This document shows positions 1 through 11,700 of a stretch of DNA of 64,000 bases, in pieces. The notes under the pieces were generated by a model. That model saw only the letters and a program-made list of their open reading frames with translations. It did not search any database and had not been told where the DNA came from. This stretch comes from Pachyseris speciosa (taxonomy: Eukaryota; Cnidaria; Anthozoa; Scleractinia; Pachyseridae), in assembly GCA_016490735.1 (NCBI GenBank), contig JAEMWC010000021.1:1327501-1391500 (forward strand). The letters run 5' to 3'. Position 1 is the stretch's first letter, and every line of letters begins with the position of its first letter. Both the position numbers and the translations under genes were made by a program.

Positions 1-3000
1 ACGATAACTCTTCAAAAGACAAGTATAGTAAAAACACTGACAAAAATGTGCCTGCTATCATGACAACAATCAAGGAATCAAGGATCCCTCCGATAACAGC
101 CTTGTAGTTGCAAATGGGTCGTCTTGAATAACCATATACTAAAACCACTACACCTTTTCAGCCGAACCAGCGCCAAACCATTGATGGCTGCGTGATAGAG
201 AACAACGCGTATAGGTGTTTAACGCCATTGACCTTTAAACACTATGACAATATCCTCTGCGAAATTGTGGACCATTGTCACTGACAGAAAGCACTGGCAA
301 TCCATATTTAGCGAATAGTCCCCGTAACGTGGCTATGGTTATCGTCGCAGATGTGTTTTGCCGCATGACAATCATCTCTCCAACTGGAGGGGGTGGGGGG
401 AAGAGATATCGTGTTGACGTGTTGAGATATAGCGGGAAAGGCTAAGTAAACTTGTTTGAGCATATTTACTGGTTGCGTTGACGTTCGTGAAAAGTAATAC
501 ATTTATAGCCATAACACATTTAAACCCGTTTTCGAAGCGATTCATAAGCAATGTTAGTTAACGAACAAGCTTTATTCTGTGGGTTTACTTTTTCAGACTG
601 TATTTTAACAATCAACAAGCGAAGATTAGGTATTGGATTAACTTCATCTGCATATAAACTCTCATGTTAACAGGTTCGTTAACTGTGATGGTGCTTACGT
701 TTAAGACCCTGGAAGGTCGAGGCTGGGGAGAATAAGGGCTGTTTAGAATCAATAAACGGAAAATACAGTGTAACTCGCAAATCTTGTTCAATGTTTAGTT
801 AATTCTTCTTACTGATTTTATTATATCTTTCACTTAGTATGCGCGCTTTGATTGGTTTATTTTGCGGGCCGTATTCTACAGTACGGTCCGCTTGACTTCA
901 ACTGTTTTTCTTTCCGTGCGCCGGATAAAGCTCAGGGATATAATAGATATCTTACTAACCTCGTTTACTCGGTCCGTACTGGAAGTTACCGACCGAGTTT
1001 TCTCGCGTTGATTTATGTTGATTTAAGTACGGACCGAGAAAAAGAGGTTGGTAAGAGGTATTTAATTTACTTGGTATCACCATTTCCTACTGAAAGGTAC
1101 TATTAATAAAAAAGGTGTCTTACAAACAAACCTAACTTTCAGACGTAGGAAATTTAGTTCTTAACGCTGCTACCGTTTATCATCAGTTGATTGGAAAAAA
1201 GAACAATTAGTTCAGTAATTTTAAAATGAACTTGACTCGTGACCACATGTTATCAAAGCGTAATAAATAACAAGAGTGTATGGAAGCTGAAATTCAGTTT
1301 AAAAATCCTCAAATTCTTCCTGTCTTTTCGTGAGCTTTTAACGCTTCTCTGCATTCCCTAGACTCGTTTTAAGCGATTTTCTTCTCAGCGCCTAGTTCGC
1401 GACGCGATCTAACGGATTAACGTTTTTCTATCTGCCCTGTTTTGTTTTCAAACTGTATGTTAACTATCAACCGCCAAAGATTAGTTATTAACTTCACCTC
1501 CATATAAAATAGTAGTAAATAAATAAACTCTCACCGACGTTAACCGGTTCGATAACTGTGATAAGAATGTTACAGTGCATCTCGTGATTCTAATTAAATA
1601 TTTGGATACATCTTCTTACTGATTTTAATTTACTTGGTCTCGCCGTTTCCACTTGCGATTTAATAATTGAAAGTACCATTAAAAACCTACAAGACAACTG
1701 TAACTTTATTACTCTTATCTAACGGCAACTGAACACACTTTTAATTCTAGTAGGCAGCGGTGAGGAAGTAAGTGCAGAAGTTAAGGTTGACTTGGGAAAA
1801 TTGTTCGGTAAATCAACGACAATCAATGAGCGAGTGTGACCATAACCATAACTAGGAAAATGACGATAAGAGTAACTGAAATGATTTCAATTGATTTAAA
1901 GAAATCGCTGCAACTGACGGCTATACATAAGGTTAATGTTTCTGAATCCCTTAATTCCTTGAGAAAGTTTTTACGAAGGTATGGTTGGCTAGGGAAAACG
2001 GTTCACGAATCAACGAAAGAGAAATGATGAAGGAGAGTGTACGCAATCATAACTCGGAAAGAAAAAACTAAAGTCAAAGAAACATTTAAAGAAATGAGAC
2101 GGAAAAGACGTTCTTAAAAGTGCCGAGACAACTCACTTAATCAGTAGTCCTAAGACATACAAGTAACAAGGTTAGAACAACTTGAAAGGTAGCTCTTCAC
2201 GATCTTATAATGTGGGCTTACCTTCCATTTGTTTTAAAAATTCCGTAAGAAATAGTAAAACAGAGGTTAAAGTTTGCTATGAATAATATTATCTAAAGTA
2301 GCCTTATTAAATTAGGAAGGATGAATCAGGGAAGTCATCGACATCGTCTACTTCAAAAGCAAAACTAGAAATAATACTGAACCATAACTACTACGAGGCT
2401 TAGAAATTCTTCACTTCGTGATGGTATCAGTTAACCATCCTGCCAAAGTTACCCCTACTGCCACTGACGGATAGACATAGGTTAGACATTAGAGTTTCTA
2501 AATCTCTCGATCCCTTGAGAAAGTATCTGAAGAAGGTAAGATTGGCTAGGGAAAATGATTCGCCGAATCAACGAAAGAGTAAAAAACGAGAACTGAGAGT
2601 GTTCGCAGCCATAACTCGGAAAGAGACAAGTATCCTAAAAATACTGCCAGAATATGACCGCTGTAACAAGAAGTTTAAGCGGAGAGACAACTCACTTGAT
2701 AGTTCTAAGATATTCTCAATGTTATGGTTCAAACTGGACATTTTGTCTCGTTCTTTTCAACCTTCAAGGAAAGAAATCCTCCCTCAATAAAACGTTGAAT
2801 AACCAGGTGGGCTAATGTTCTCAAGGCCTTCCAACAGTTCATTGTGAGAAGCTCTTGCGCAAGAGTTCGACTACTGAAGAATCATTGTCCAGTAAGATCA
2901 AAATAAAGTGACATGAAGTCAGAACTACGAAGCGAACAAAGACGCATTTATGGCTGACTCACTGTCGACCAGAGGTGGCTTTACTAATCAATATTCATCA

Positions 3001-5000
3001 ACTGTTCCCACCGCGAGCTACTTTATACGCTAGCCTCAACCAGGCGATTGATCACTAAAGAAATAAAAGCTGTTTTTATGACTAAAAGTCAAGAAATTAA
3101 AAACGCACTGACTAAGCGCCAATACGTACCTAAAACATTGCTCGAGGAGTTAAAATTAAAGCCTATATACGCGCTGTTTTATCGCCTACCTATTAAAGGA
3201 CAAGCTTCCACTACTAACCAGGTTGAAACAAATTGAAAGGCATCTCTTCACGAGCTTATAATCTGGGCTTACCTTTTTGTCGTTTTTCCTTCTCTGTAAG
3301 AAATACAAAATAGAGAGGTTAAAGTCCGTAGCGGCACTATCTTAAAGTCCCTATTAACCATCTCCGAAACATAATACCCCCTAATCACATGCTTAGAAGA
3401 GGAATTAAAATGATTTCTATTGATTTAAAGAAATTGCTTCAACTGACGCATAGACATAGGGTTAGTGTTTCTGAATCTCTTCAGCCCTTGAGAAAGTAAG
3501 TAAAGCAGTTAAGGTTGGCTCGGGAAAATGGTTCGCCGAATCAACGAAAAAGAAACGACGACCGAGAGCGTTCGCAGCCATAATTCGGAAAGAGACAAGT
3601 ATACTAACAGAACTACCGAAAATGTGACCGCTATAACACATTTAAGCGCAGATACAACTCACTTAATAGTTCTAAAGTATTTTCCATGTCATTGTTCTAA
3701 CTGGGTGTCTTGTCTCGCTCTTGTGAAACTTCAAGACATGAAATCCTTCCTCAATATAACTTTTAATACATAAGTGGGCTAATTGTTTTTGAGGCGCTAT
3801 AACAGTTCATTGCGAGTAGCTCCCGCTCAAGACTGTTCAGTCGACTATTGCAGCAACATTGTCCAGTAAGATCAAAATAAAGTGACGTGACGTCAACTAC
3901 AAAGTGTGCCGCAAAGACGTAGTTATGGCTGAATCACTGTCGACTAGACCGGGCTTCACTAATCAATATTCATCAACTGTGCTCACTGCGAACTACATTA
4001 TACTCTAATCTCAACTGAGCGATCGATCACTAAAGAAATTAAAGCTGTCTTTATGACTAAAAAGTCAGGAAAAGCGAAACTAAAAGCCAATACCTAAAAA
4101 AGTACTTCCTCACAATCTGAACAAACTTATAACAGGAGTTGTCGTGACAGTACCCCCTTAAGGTGATTCCTCACATTTGCATCGCGCATTCTTATTGCGC
4201 ATAATTTATGGCGTCATTTAGCGCGCGCTCGTGAACGCGCACATTGAAAACATGGGCGGATTTGCCTTGAAATTGAGCTCTGTTAGTTGAAAAATGGCGA
4301 TAGCTCAACAACGAGCATGGGAACCCCACCTTTTTTCCAGTCATTGTAATCAACTTATTATAAGCTTTGTGTGAGAAAAGACTGATTTGATTTCTATCGC
4401 TGAAAATTGAATAAATAAGGAAAGTAGCAGATAAACTGTGGTCTTTTCTGTTTGAAGTTTAGTAACCATGTCAAGAAATTTGGTTCAAATATTTTATCAA
4501 GGATTCAGCTTGCTGTCTAAATCAAACTTGAAAAGTTTATTTGTGTCCACATAACGTATGGACTATAGCTTAATGCGTGTTCTCATGATTTTGGGTTCAC
4601 AAAGATTTTACAACAACTGGAAATGCGTTCTTACAATCAGCATCAAATAATGCCAAAATGGGGCATATTCAATGCCTCACAGCTCCAAAATGAGCATGGG
4701 CACCCCCCTTTTTTTATTTCGAAATTGAAGTTGTCATATGATAAATATTCAGTGGAGAAAGTTTGAACAAAAATCTATTGTCACTTTTATTTCAGAGGAA
4801 TTACCTTAATGGCGTTAATATTAAAGCTTACATGTACACGCTCTTTAATCGCGTACCCATTAAAAGAAAGGCTTATACTAGGTACTAACAAGGTTATAAC
4901 GAATCACGACCTTACAATCTGGGCTTGCGTTCACGTTGTTTATACCTCTCTGTAAGAACATGAAAATGAGAGGTTACCGTGTACGTTCAGGGTATAAAAT
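1..5000. repeat. Diverged tandem-repeat array, non-coding
   Basis: The same blocks recur several times in the same orientation. A block containing GAATCAACGAAAGAG and CATAACTCGGAAAGAGACAAG occurs near 1864-2060, 2464-2640 and 3408-3610. A block around TCTTCACGA..TTATAAT.TGGGCTTACC occurs near 2175-2275, 3230-3325 and, weaker, 4900-4975. Blocks near 2690-3070 recur at 3655-4060. A further pair lies at 583-700 and 1439-1568. Spacing between copies ranges from about 0.55 to 1.05 kb, so this is an eroded array, not a clean satellite. The stretch 4100-4790 looks like an unrelated insertion within the last unit. Short ORFs here are not conserved in frame between copies and are probably spurious. 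Confidence 0.6.
953..1055. repeat. Short inverted repeat around TCGGTCCGTACT
   Basis: The left arm near 953-980 (TTACTAACCTCG..TCGGTCCGTACT) is matched as a reverse complement near 1027-1055 (AGTACGGACCGA..GAGGTTGGTAA). The arms are about 28 bp with small mismatches around a ~50-bp loop. It could be a MITE remnant or a cruciform-forming sequence. No function is indicated. Confidence 0.5.
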
Positions 5001-5124
5001 TTTTGAAAAAAAACTTTTTTTCTTGTCATAAAAATGAACTTTTGTTTGCGATCTTTCAAGAAAAAAAAACATAATTCAAAACGAGTGAATAGTCGCCGAG
5101 AAATATACATTGTAACCTGTTTGC

Positions 5125-5205
5125 ACTAGCCTCCCACGCACTCGTTGTCAGGGGACTCGTATTTTACCTCCTTCGCGAGTCCCCTAAAAACGACTGCGTG
5201 GGAGG
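5125..5205. repeat. Palindrome with TAGCCTCCCACGCA arms
   Basis: TAGCCTCCCACGCA is mirrored by TGCGTGGGAGGCTA about 50 bp later, and the middle also contains complementary GGGGACTCG and CGAGTCCCC. The ends resemble those of the 9-bp-TSD element at 38755-39045 (TAGCCTCC..GGAGGCTA), so it may be a small relative. The second copy of the neighbouring direct duplication contains only the right-hand part. Confidence 0.5.
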
Positions 5206-5850
5206 CTACACTTGCACCGGGTGTAAACAATGACAGTATATTGATGCGAATGCAGCCAACCGGAGCGAATTGTACGGGAAATATTGGATGCGAAAGAGTT
5301 ACTTTGCTTCATGAAGGTTGTGCGCGTTTAGTTTTTCGGCTATGACAATGAGTCAAGTAAACTTATAGTCAAAGCCGGAGAATGTGCGACAAAATGATAA
5401 ACTAGTTAACTGTTTGGAGCACCAATGTTTGCGTGGCGATAAAGTATACCTAACTACCAACCTACGCGGAAAATTTCACCTCCTTCACGAGTCCCCTAAA
5501 AACGACTGCGTGGGAGGCTACACTTGCACCGGGTGTAAACAATGACAGTGTATTGATGCGAATGCAGCCAACCGGAGCGAATTCAGGCACGGGAAATATT
5601 GGATGCGAAAGAGTTGCTTTGCTTCATGGAGGTTGTGCGCGTTTAGTTTTTCGGCTATGACAATGAGTCAAGTAAACTTAAAGTCAAAGGCGGAGAATAT
5701 GTGACAAAATGATAAACTAGTTAACTGTTTGGAGCACGATTGTTTGCGTGGAGATAAAGTATACCTACCTACCTACCTACCTACCTACCTACCTACCTAC
5801 CTACCTACCTACCTACCTACCTACCTACCTACTTACGCGGAAAATTTCAA
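5167..5850 (+). repeat. Direct tandem duplication of ~310 bp, one copy with expanded (TACC)n
   Basis: Copy 1 (about 5167-5476) and copy 2 (about 5479-5850) are nearly identical over the run from CTCCTTCGCGAGTCCCC to ACGCGGAAAATTTCA. Small indels include TGTA versus CAGGCA after GGAGCGAAT. Copy 1 ends in a short CTAACTACCAACC stretch where copy 2 carries a long (TACC)n array at about 5762-5830. The short ORF in copy 1 is not intact in copy 2, so it is not annotated as a gene. Confidence 0.8.
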
Positions 5851-7404
5851 CAGTAGGTGACCGGAAGAAAAGTTAGCGTAAATTGATTGGCCGATCGTCG
5901 ATGGAGATGTTTGGGGTGGTGTTTGTTTGTGCACGGTAGTGAAAATTTTTCTCAAGCGTTGTCTGTTTTCGCAATGTTAATTCTTGTCTTCAAGAGGACA
6001 CCTTCGAGAGTTACAACTCAAGGGCGATTTCTTCCATTTCGGTCAAATTTGGCCGGACGGTCGCTAAAAAAAAAACGTGTTGGGGAATAAGATCATTCAA
6101 AAACGTTATGCGCTTAGAGCCATTTCCGTGCGTCCACTCCGTATTTTTTCTAGTGAATTTGAAAATGCTCCGTAACTTTGGAACACGATAGAATAAAGGA
6201 AATCCGCAACACGTTTGTTTTAGCTTCTGGGTTCCAGACTCTGAGAAAAACATCAAATTCCCTAAACACAAAAAGCTGATTTAGTTACAGCTTTCAAAAG
6301 ATGATATAAACCTCCGACTTTAGACTCATCGGAACATTCAGTAATTCACTTTCTTACAAACTTAAGGGAATATTCGAATAGCTACCTCAATTAGCTTTAA
6401 TTTGATATATGATTTATGGTATCTGGGCTGCAATCGAGAGCCGCTACAACCCTTAGATTAGAAACACCCCTGAAGGTACACGGTAACCTTAAAGCATTTT
6501 TAGTGGTTATGTTGACGTTCGTTTAAATTCACCGGAACGACGTTACGATGAATGCTGCAAAAATCAGTTGCTGTTTGAGTGAGTATCTTGACTGTCGCCA
6601 CGACATGTACTGAATGACGAATATCATTTTGTTTGGTTGACATCTACTGGTAACATTGAGGATCTGTTCATCTGGGATGTCATTTTTCAAGGGTAGAAAA
6701 AGGGAAGCAGTGTTTTTACTGTAGATACATGAGAGAAGTACCATTTTCGATGGAAGGTGTATAAAAGAGGTATCTTTTTTTTAATCAAAAATGGTACGTA
6801 AAAGGGTATTGGTTTGGAACTCAGGGCGGAGCATCCTCGTACAAACTTTGTTGAGGACCCCCAGGACCTTACCCAAGTTCATAGTCTGGACTTACTTTCC
6901 GGAGGTCTTTTTGGCGATGAAGGCCCTTCCTCTTTCTCCTCATCCATTTGATATCCTTTTTGGCTGCTTAATCAGTCGCCATCTTCTGAGTAAAGGCAAG
7001 AAACCTCTTCAATTAGGTGAAGGACGAAGAGCACTGAACGTACGTAGAAAGGTGTGTCAAATAATTTACTCGTTCTCATTTTTGAAAAGAATGATATTAA
7101 GTAAAAGTAGGAATTTGGGATCTGGCAAAAGGAACCGAACCGGCAACGAAAGTTCCTCTCAAATTTTAGCCCGTAGTCCCTACAAAGGAAAAAAGCTGAA
7201 AAGATTTTTCTGTCCATAAACTGTTGAACTTGTTTACGAAATAACTTTATGACTTGACTACAGTCACTCTTAAAAGAAAGCAAGAGAGGATGAGAAAAGA
7301 AAGGTAGCCCTAAATCTGTTTAATATTCTAATCATAAAAATTACAATTTCCTTTATTGTGATTGGTTTAAAAAACTCCTATTTTCCACTAATTCACTTGC
7401 CAAG

Positions 7405-7435
<31 letters not shown>

Positions 7436-9340
7436 CAATAAGTCAATCACATTCAAAGTAGTATTTTAAATCAACCAAACACATTCAAATTTGTAGTTTA
7501 AATCAACCAATCACAACCTTGGTTTCAATCACCATACATTTTGATTGTAGTCAATTTCAGAGCGACATTGAACAATTTACGCTTCCTTGACCTTCCTTTG
7601 TCAGTCTTTTAATGCAAAATTTCCCTTCCTTTTATATCTTGGCTCTTCTTCTTTTCTCGGAAATCATAATTTTCATGATTAATTGGTAATAAGACTTTGT
7701 GTCGTCCAACTCTGTCTGTAATCACACTCGTGATTAACAAATCGGACCGCTCCCGCTACAGAACGAATTGGACTCCACTCGGTCCTATTACCATTATTTA
7801 TTGTATTGTGATGATTAAGCCGTCCTTTTTCAATAAAGTCTCAACTGTCCGATTTTCAAATAATTTAAATCCGACACGTTTTTGGAACATTAACTGATTT
7901 AGCCTGCAATAACAAGCTTCCCTGTAAGAAAAAGCCCTTGGCGGAAAGAGGACAACAAAAAAGTCCTTTGAACAATCTTAACGCAAGGGCTCAGTTAGAT
8001 TCTGTCAAAATTTTGCGGCAGTTAATCTCTTAATAGCTCAAAGCGGCTTTGTACATGGGCAGAGGAGGGACAATGGTCAACTGACAATCGGTCGAGTTAT
8101 TGGCAAAATGCGAAATAATGCCGACGGGTTTATCTTATTTCAAACTTTAAAAATTTACAGAAAGTAAGCCAGTTTGTTGAACATCATTATTTCATCTCAT
8201 ATTTCTAGAGTTCACTGTCTAAGTAATTAAATTTGTCATTTAATATTTTGACGTGTCGTTGACGATGTCGTCACCCTCCGTGCCCTCGGCTTTGTTGCAG
8301 TGCAAAAATATTTTCCAATTTCTTTGCATCGAATTTCCGCGGAAACTATGTCAATAATTAATGTTTAAATATGATGCATTATAGAAGTCAAAGTGACAGA
8401 TTGTCTCTGCCTTCTGCAACTGTTGCTTGAATGATAAGGGAAACAAGAGTACCAAAAGGCTCTACAGTTCTAATTCAGTACGATTCGAATCCATCGGAAA
8501 GCTTGACAGAGTCAGAACCAGGGTACTACTGAATCGTCAATTGATATTCATATTCCAGTCTCCCTTTCTTTCTCTGATATTTTTCCCAAAGCAAATCGCA
8601 GGAGTGAAACAGAAAAAAATTACCTTTCTTGATAACACAGACGTGCTGAAAAAATGCGAGAAAAATAAGAGCTTCGTAACAAGTTAGCCTTTCTTGAGAG
8701 TCACTGAGCAAGGGAATCAACACTGGAATATTGCTAAGGCAAGCCGTTCTTCGTCATGAAAGCGGGCACTTGGCAAAGGAAGCAGAAAATCCCTGCCTCC
8801 ACTGCCGTTGTATCCACGAGACTTAAGGAAATTTGTGACAAAAATCCGTGTAACAGTGAGAGGGAAAAAAGGAAAATTTTTAGTCTCGGATCCAATTTAG
8901 CATCCACATGATCAGTAATTCTCCATAGCAGCGAACGACGCGAAATCGATGAGAACGAGGAAGTAGTAGGAAGTCCTCAAAATTTCAGATCTATTACTTA
9001 ATGTACCATGGGAGCCGGACATTTCTCTTTCAAAATATGTGGTCTAAACGTTTATTTAGCTAAAGATATAACAATTATTAAATGACTACTTTCGGGGGGA
9101 GCAAAACTATTTCAAGTTTAAAACATCAGTCATTTTTAAGCTGCGTGGAGAGGTTGGTGAAATCACAGGGTGGTTGCATTCGCTATATCTTTTGTTCTCG
9201 TACGAAAAGAGTAAACATTTGGCTTCCCAAAGCCGCCAAAACTGATTCGCAAACGAGAGTTTGGCGCGAAATGTATATCATATGTGCACTTACTAAATAG
9301 ATCTACTACTCAAGGCATACACATGTATTTTAGTATGCTG
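5851..9340. other. Intergenic stretch without a supportable gene
   Basis: I see no exon with family-level similarity here. The longest ORF (142 codons, 6791-7219 on +) has low-complexity composition and no recognisable domain. The stretch contains AT-rich DNA and local microrepeats only. Confidence 0.5.
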
Positions 9341-9349
9341 ACCATTCAA

Positions 9350-9796
9350 ACGGGATGAAATCAAGGGTAGTCTGAGAAGGCATGTTGAATTTTGGCGAAG
9401 TATAGGTGCCCCTAAGTTTATATCGTCGGTGACTTGTGAGGGATAAAGCTTGCCTTTTGCCGGCAAACAGTCCCGAGGTATGTGTCTAGAAACAACAAGT
9501 CCGCCTTAAGCCATTCAGAATTTGTAGAAGATTGGGTTTTAGAGCTCTTACACTCGGGCAGGGTAGTAGAAGTTCCGGATCCCCCGTACGTCGTGAACCC
9601 TTTGAGTGTGTCTATTCAACCTTACGGGGAAAAGAGATTAATCCTTGACCTTCGTTACGTCAACAATTTCTAATTAAGCACAAAGTCAAGACTGGAAGAT
9701 TGCCTTAACTTATTTTCAAAAGGGGGCTTCGACCTCAAGAGTGGATACCACGATATGGACATTCACCCGAACCATCAGATGTTCTTAGGATTTAGG
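9350..9796 (+). pseudogene. DIRS-like retrotransposon reverse transcriptase, 5' fragment
   Basis: Conceptual translation reads HVEFWRSIGAPKF near 9385-9420. After a stop and a frame change it reads LELLHSGRVVEVPDPPYVVN, then KRLILDLRYVNNF, then GFDLKSGYHDMDIHPNHQMF up to the edge of an inserted element at 9797. This layout (FW.SIGAP, ELL.SGR, P.YVVNPLSV, LDLR.VN, DLKSGYHH.DI) is that of the RT of DIRS-type tyrosine-recombinase retroelements. Stops and frameshifts show it is dead. The rest of the RT resumes after the insertion at about 11415. No recombinase or terminal repeats were recognised. Assignment is from motif memory; other DIRS-related clades such as Ngaro or PAT are possible. Confidence 0.65.
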
Positions 9797-11414
9797 GACC
9801 GTTCATTTTTTATGGGGTAGGGGGGCTGGTGGGATTTGGAGGAGTGTAATTTGAAAATTGTATGACCCCCCCTCAATTTTCCGATTTTTTTCGCATGCCC
9901 CCCCCCCCCCTCATCAGAGTAATTTTTTGGAAGCCCCCCCCCCCCCCCCCCATGAATAAAAAGACACATAAGGTATTACAAAAGTTACTGCAGTAAAATT
10001 TCGTTTTGTTACATTTCACGTAATTTAGTGAAAGAAAGCTGAAAGCTAGAAAGCTGTTTTTAACAAATCCTCACTCAAAAGAATGAAAAGTCAATTTCAG
10101 CTCTTCTTGTTACTGCTCATCCTGAGCGTGTTGTAGCTGGCCGCTCGTCTACATATTCCTCGTCTGAGGCGATAAAAGCAAGAACGATATCATTTGATGG
10201 ACGGAGACTGAACTACGTTATAAAAGAACACAGAGAGGCTGTTGAGAAACTGAAAGGGCAGTTAAAAATGCTCAGTGATCATGACTCCACGCTCTTCCAG
10301 GCGAATGGCATTACCCTGAAGCCTGACAAGAAATTCCACCATGACTTCAATGTGCAGCACATCGCTAGGATTGAGGCAAAGCAGCTCAAGGTTTCAGGGG
10401 AATTAGAAAACCTCGAAAAAAAGGAGACCTTTGACCTGGTCTTCAAGGGCTTAACAGGGCACTATGTGTCAAAAAAAAAGAAAATTAAAACAAAACCGTA
10501 GGAAATCAAAGGGCAGAAAACGCAAACGGTTTGAAAACAACGTCCTACGCGTGTATCATATCTGCGTTGCAAATCCCCTTGCGAAAGAGCTTCCCAATTG
10601 TCTTCTTTATCCTCCCTCCATGACAATTCCGGAAGCGTGCATAAACGTTGAAGATGTAGCAGCATTGTTGCTAACACGGGATGCAGCATTCATCGCTCAC
10701 CTACTGCAATCAAGCTACTTCAGCAACGCGGCACAAAGCAGGCTTATTACCAACCTTAAGCCAGAAGTAAGAAACAGGATGTATTGCTTCCTGCATCCTG
10801 AAGATTATAGCTCAAACGTCGACACGAACACAAACAAAGAGGAAGAAGAAAACGACGAAGAAGAGGAAGAAGAGGAAGACAACGAAGAAGAACAGGAGGA
10901 AGAAGAAGAGGAACACAGCGATGACGAGATCGAAGAGAACGTCGAAAATGAGGAAGGGGACACCTCGTAGTAGTATCATGCCCCTCCCATTAAATTTCTC
11001 AGAGAAAAGCTCTGGTAACGAGGTCAGTTCCAATTCAGGACTCAAATTATTGGTTTTAATTATATGAGCTTGACAACAACATTTTTATGAATGAAAAGAA
11101 AGTTGTTGCTATTCAAGACTGTTATAATTATGGTATGTTCACTGTCCTTATAAAATATAAAAGCTGTTGAGAAGTTTTCTTGTTACCCTGGAACTGTTTT
11201 AGCATATTTGTTATAAATAAAAGAGCACAATTTTTCTTCCATTTGTAAACATCTCTTATCCTATTTTTAATCTAATTTTTTCGTCCGATTCGCCCCCCCC
11301 CCCCCTTTCCTTCATTTTTTTTCGGCTGGCCCCCCCTTTCAAGCCAATTTTTTTCGAATGCCCCCCCCCCAAATCCCACCAGCCCCCCCTCTCTCATAAA
11401 AAATGAACGGTCCC
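9797..11414 (+). mobile_element. 1.6-kb TIR element with poly-C arms, inserted in the DIRS-like copy
   Basis: The left end GGGACCGTTCATTTTTTATG is mirrored at the right end, CATAAAAAATGAACGGTCCC, followed on both sides by a second complementary block (GGGGGGCTGGTGGGATTTGG and CCAAATCCCACCAGCCCCCC). Both flanks end in TA, consistent with a TA target duplication. Removing the element rejoins the DIRS reading frame as GGA TTT AAA TAC TTG. The subterminal arms hold long C runs (about 9866-9951 and 11291-11388). Inside lies an ORF with an acidic tail, annotated separately. No transposase motif was recognised, so the superfamily is unknown; a TA duplication fits Tc1/mariner-related or similar groups. 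Confidence 0.8.
10080..10970 (+). pseudogene. Unknown protein ORF inside the TIR element, frameshifted at an A9 run, acidic C-terminus
   Basis: An open frame runs from about 10080 (after a TAA; ACTCAAAAG upstream could be a splice acceptor) to the stop at 10499-10501. It has a coiled-coil-like stretch rich in Lys and Glu (KEHREAVEKLKGQLKML) and then F..VQHIARIEAKQL. At the A9 run near 10471-10479 the frame changes: the same frame ends in KKKKIKTKP, while the overlapping frame continues as KKRKLKQNRRKSKGRKRKR and runs to 10970. The second part has a basic nuclear-localisation-like patch, a predicted helical middle (VEDVAALLLTRDAAFIAHLL) and about 50 mostly Glu and Asp residues at the C-terminus. 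It looks like one protein of about 270 residues split by a one-base indel, or two overlapping ORFs. I do not recognise the family; it could be an element-encoded protein or captured host sequence. Confidence 0.45.
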
Positions 11415-11700
11415 TAAATACTTGGAAATTCCTGGGTGCTTTGTAATTTAGGTTTTTTTTTTTACCGTCTTGCCGTTTGGTTTGTCATCCGCCTCTTATA
11501 TTTTCACAAAATGTCTCAAACCACTCGAGAAATATTGGAGGATTAACGGGGTCAGTGTTGCTTTATTTCTTGATTATTGATCGCATCTCCTGCCTGAATG
11601 CACTGGGGGTGGGGTTTTCGCTGCTAAAAATTCGTCAGTTGCCACCGTGTTAATCTCCGCTCAAGACTACATCGGATCGCGGAGTAAAATGTCTCCTTTG
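11415..11700 (+). pseudogene. DIRS-like reverse transcriptase, 3' continuation
   Basis: Directly after the TIR element the sequence resumes the interrupted RT. In shifting frames it gives VLPFGLSSA-like and YIFTK-like sequence (TGCCGTTTGGTTTGTCATC, TATATTTTCACAAAATG), then a KPL-like stretch, REILED, and a FLD-like tract near 11565. These fit RT motifs B to C of DIRS elements. Frameshifts and stops are numerous. The downstream boundary is not visible. Confidence 0.5.

Noticed and set aside
6791..7219. 142-codon ORF on the + strand
   Set aside because: No domain or motif, biased Leu/Lys/Arg composition, an overlapping antisense ORF of similar size, and no splice or promoter context. Likely chance.
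10812..11045. Minus-strand 77-codon ORF rich in Phe and Leu
   Set aside because: It is the antisense of the GAAGAA tract that encodes the acidic tail, hence a shadow.
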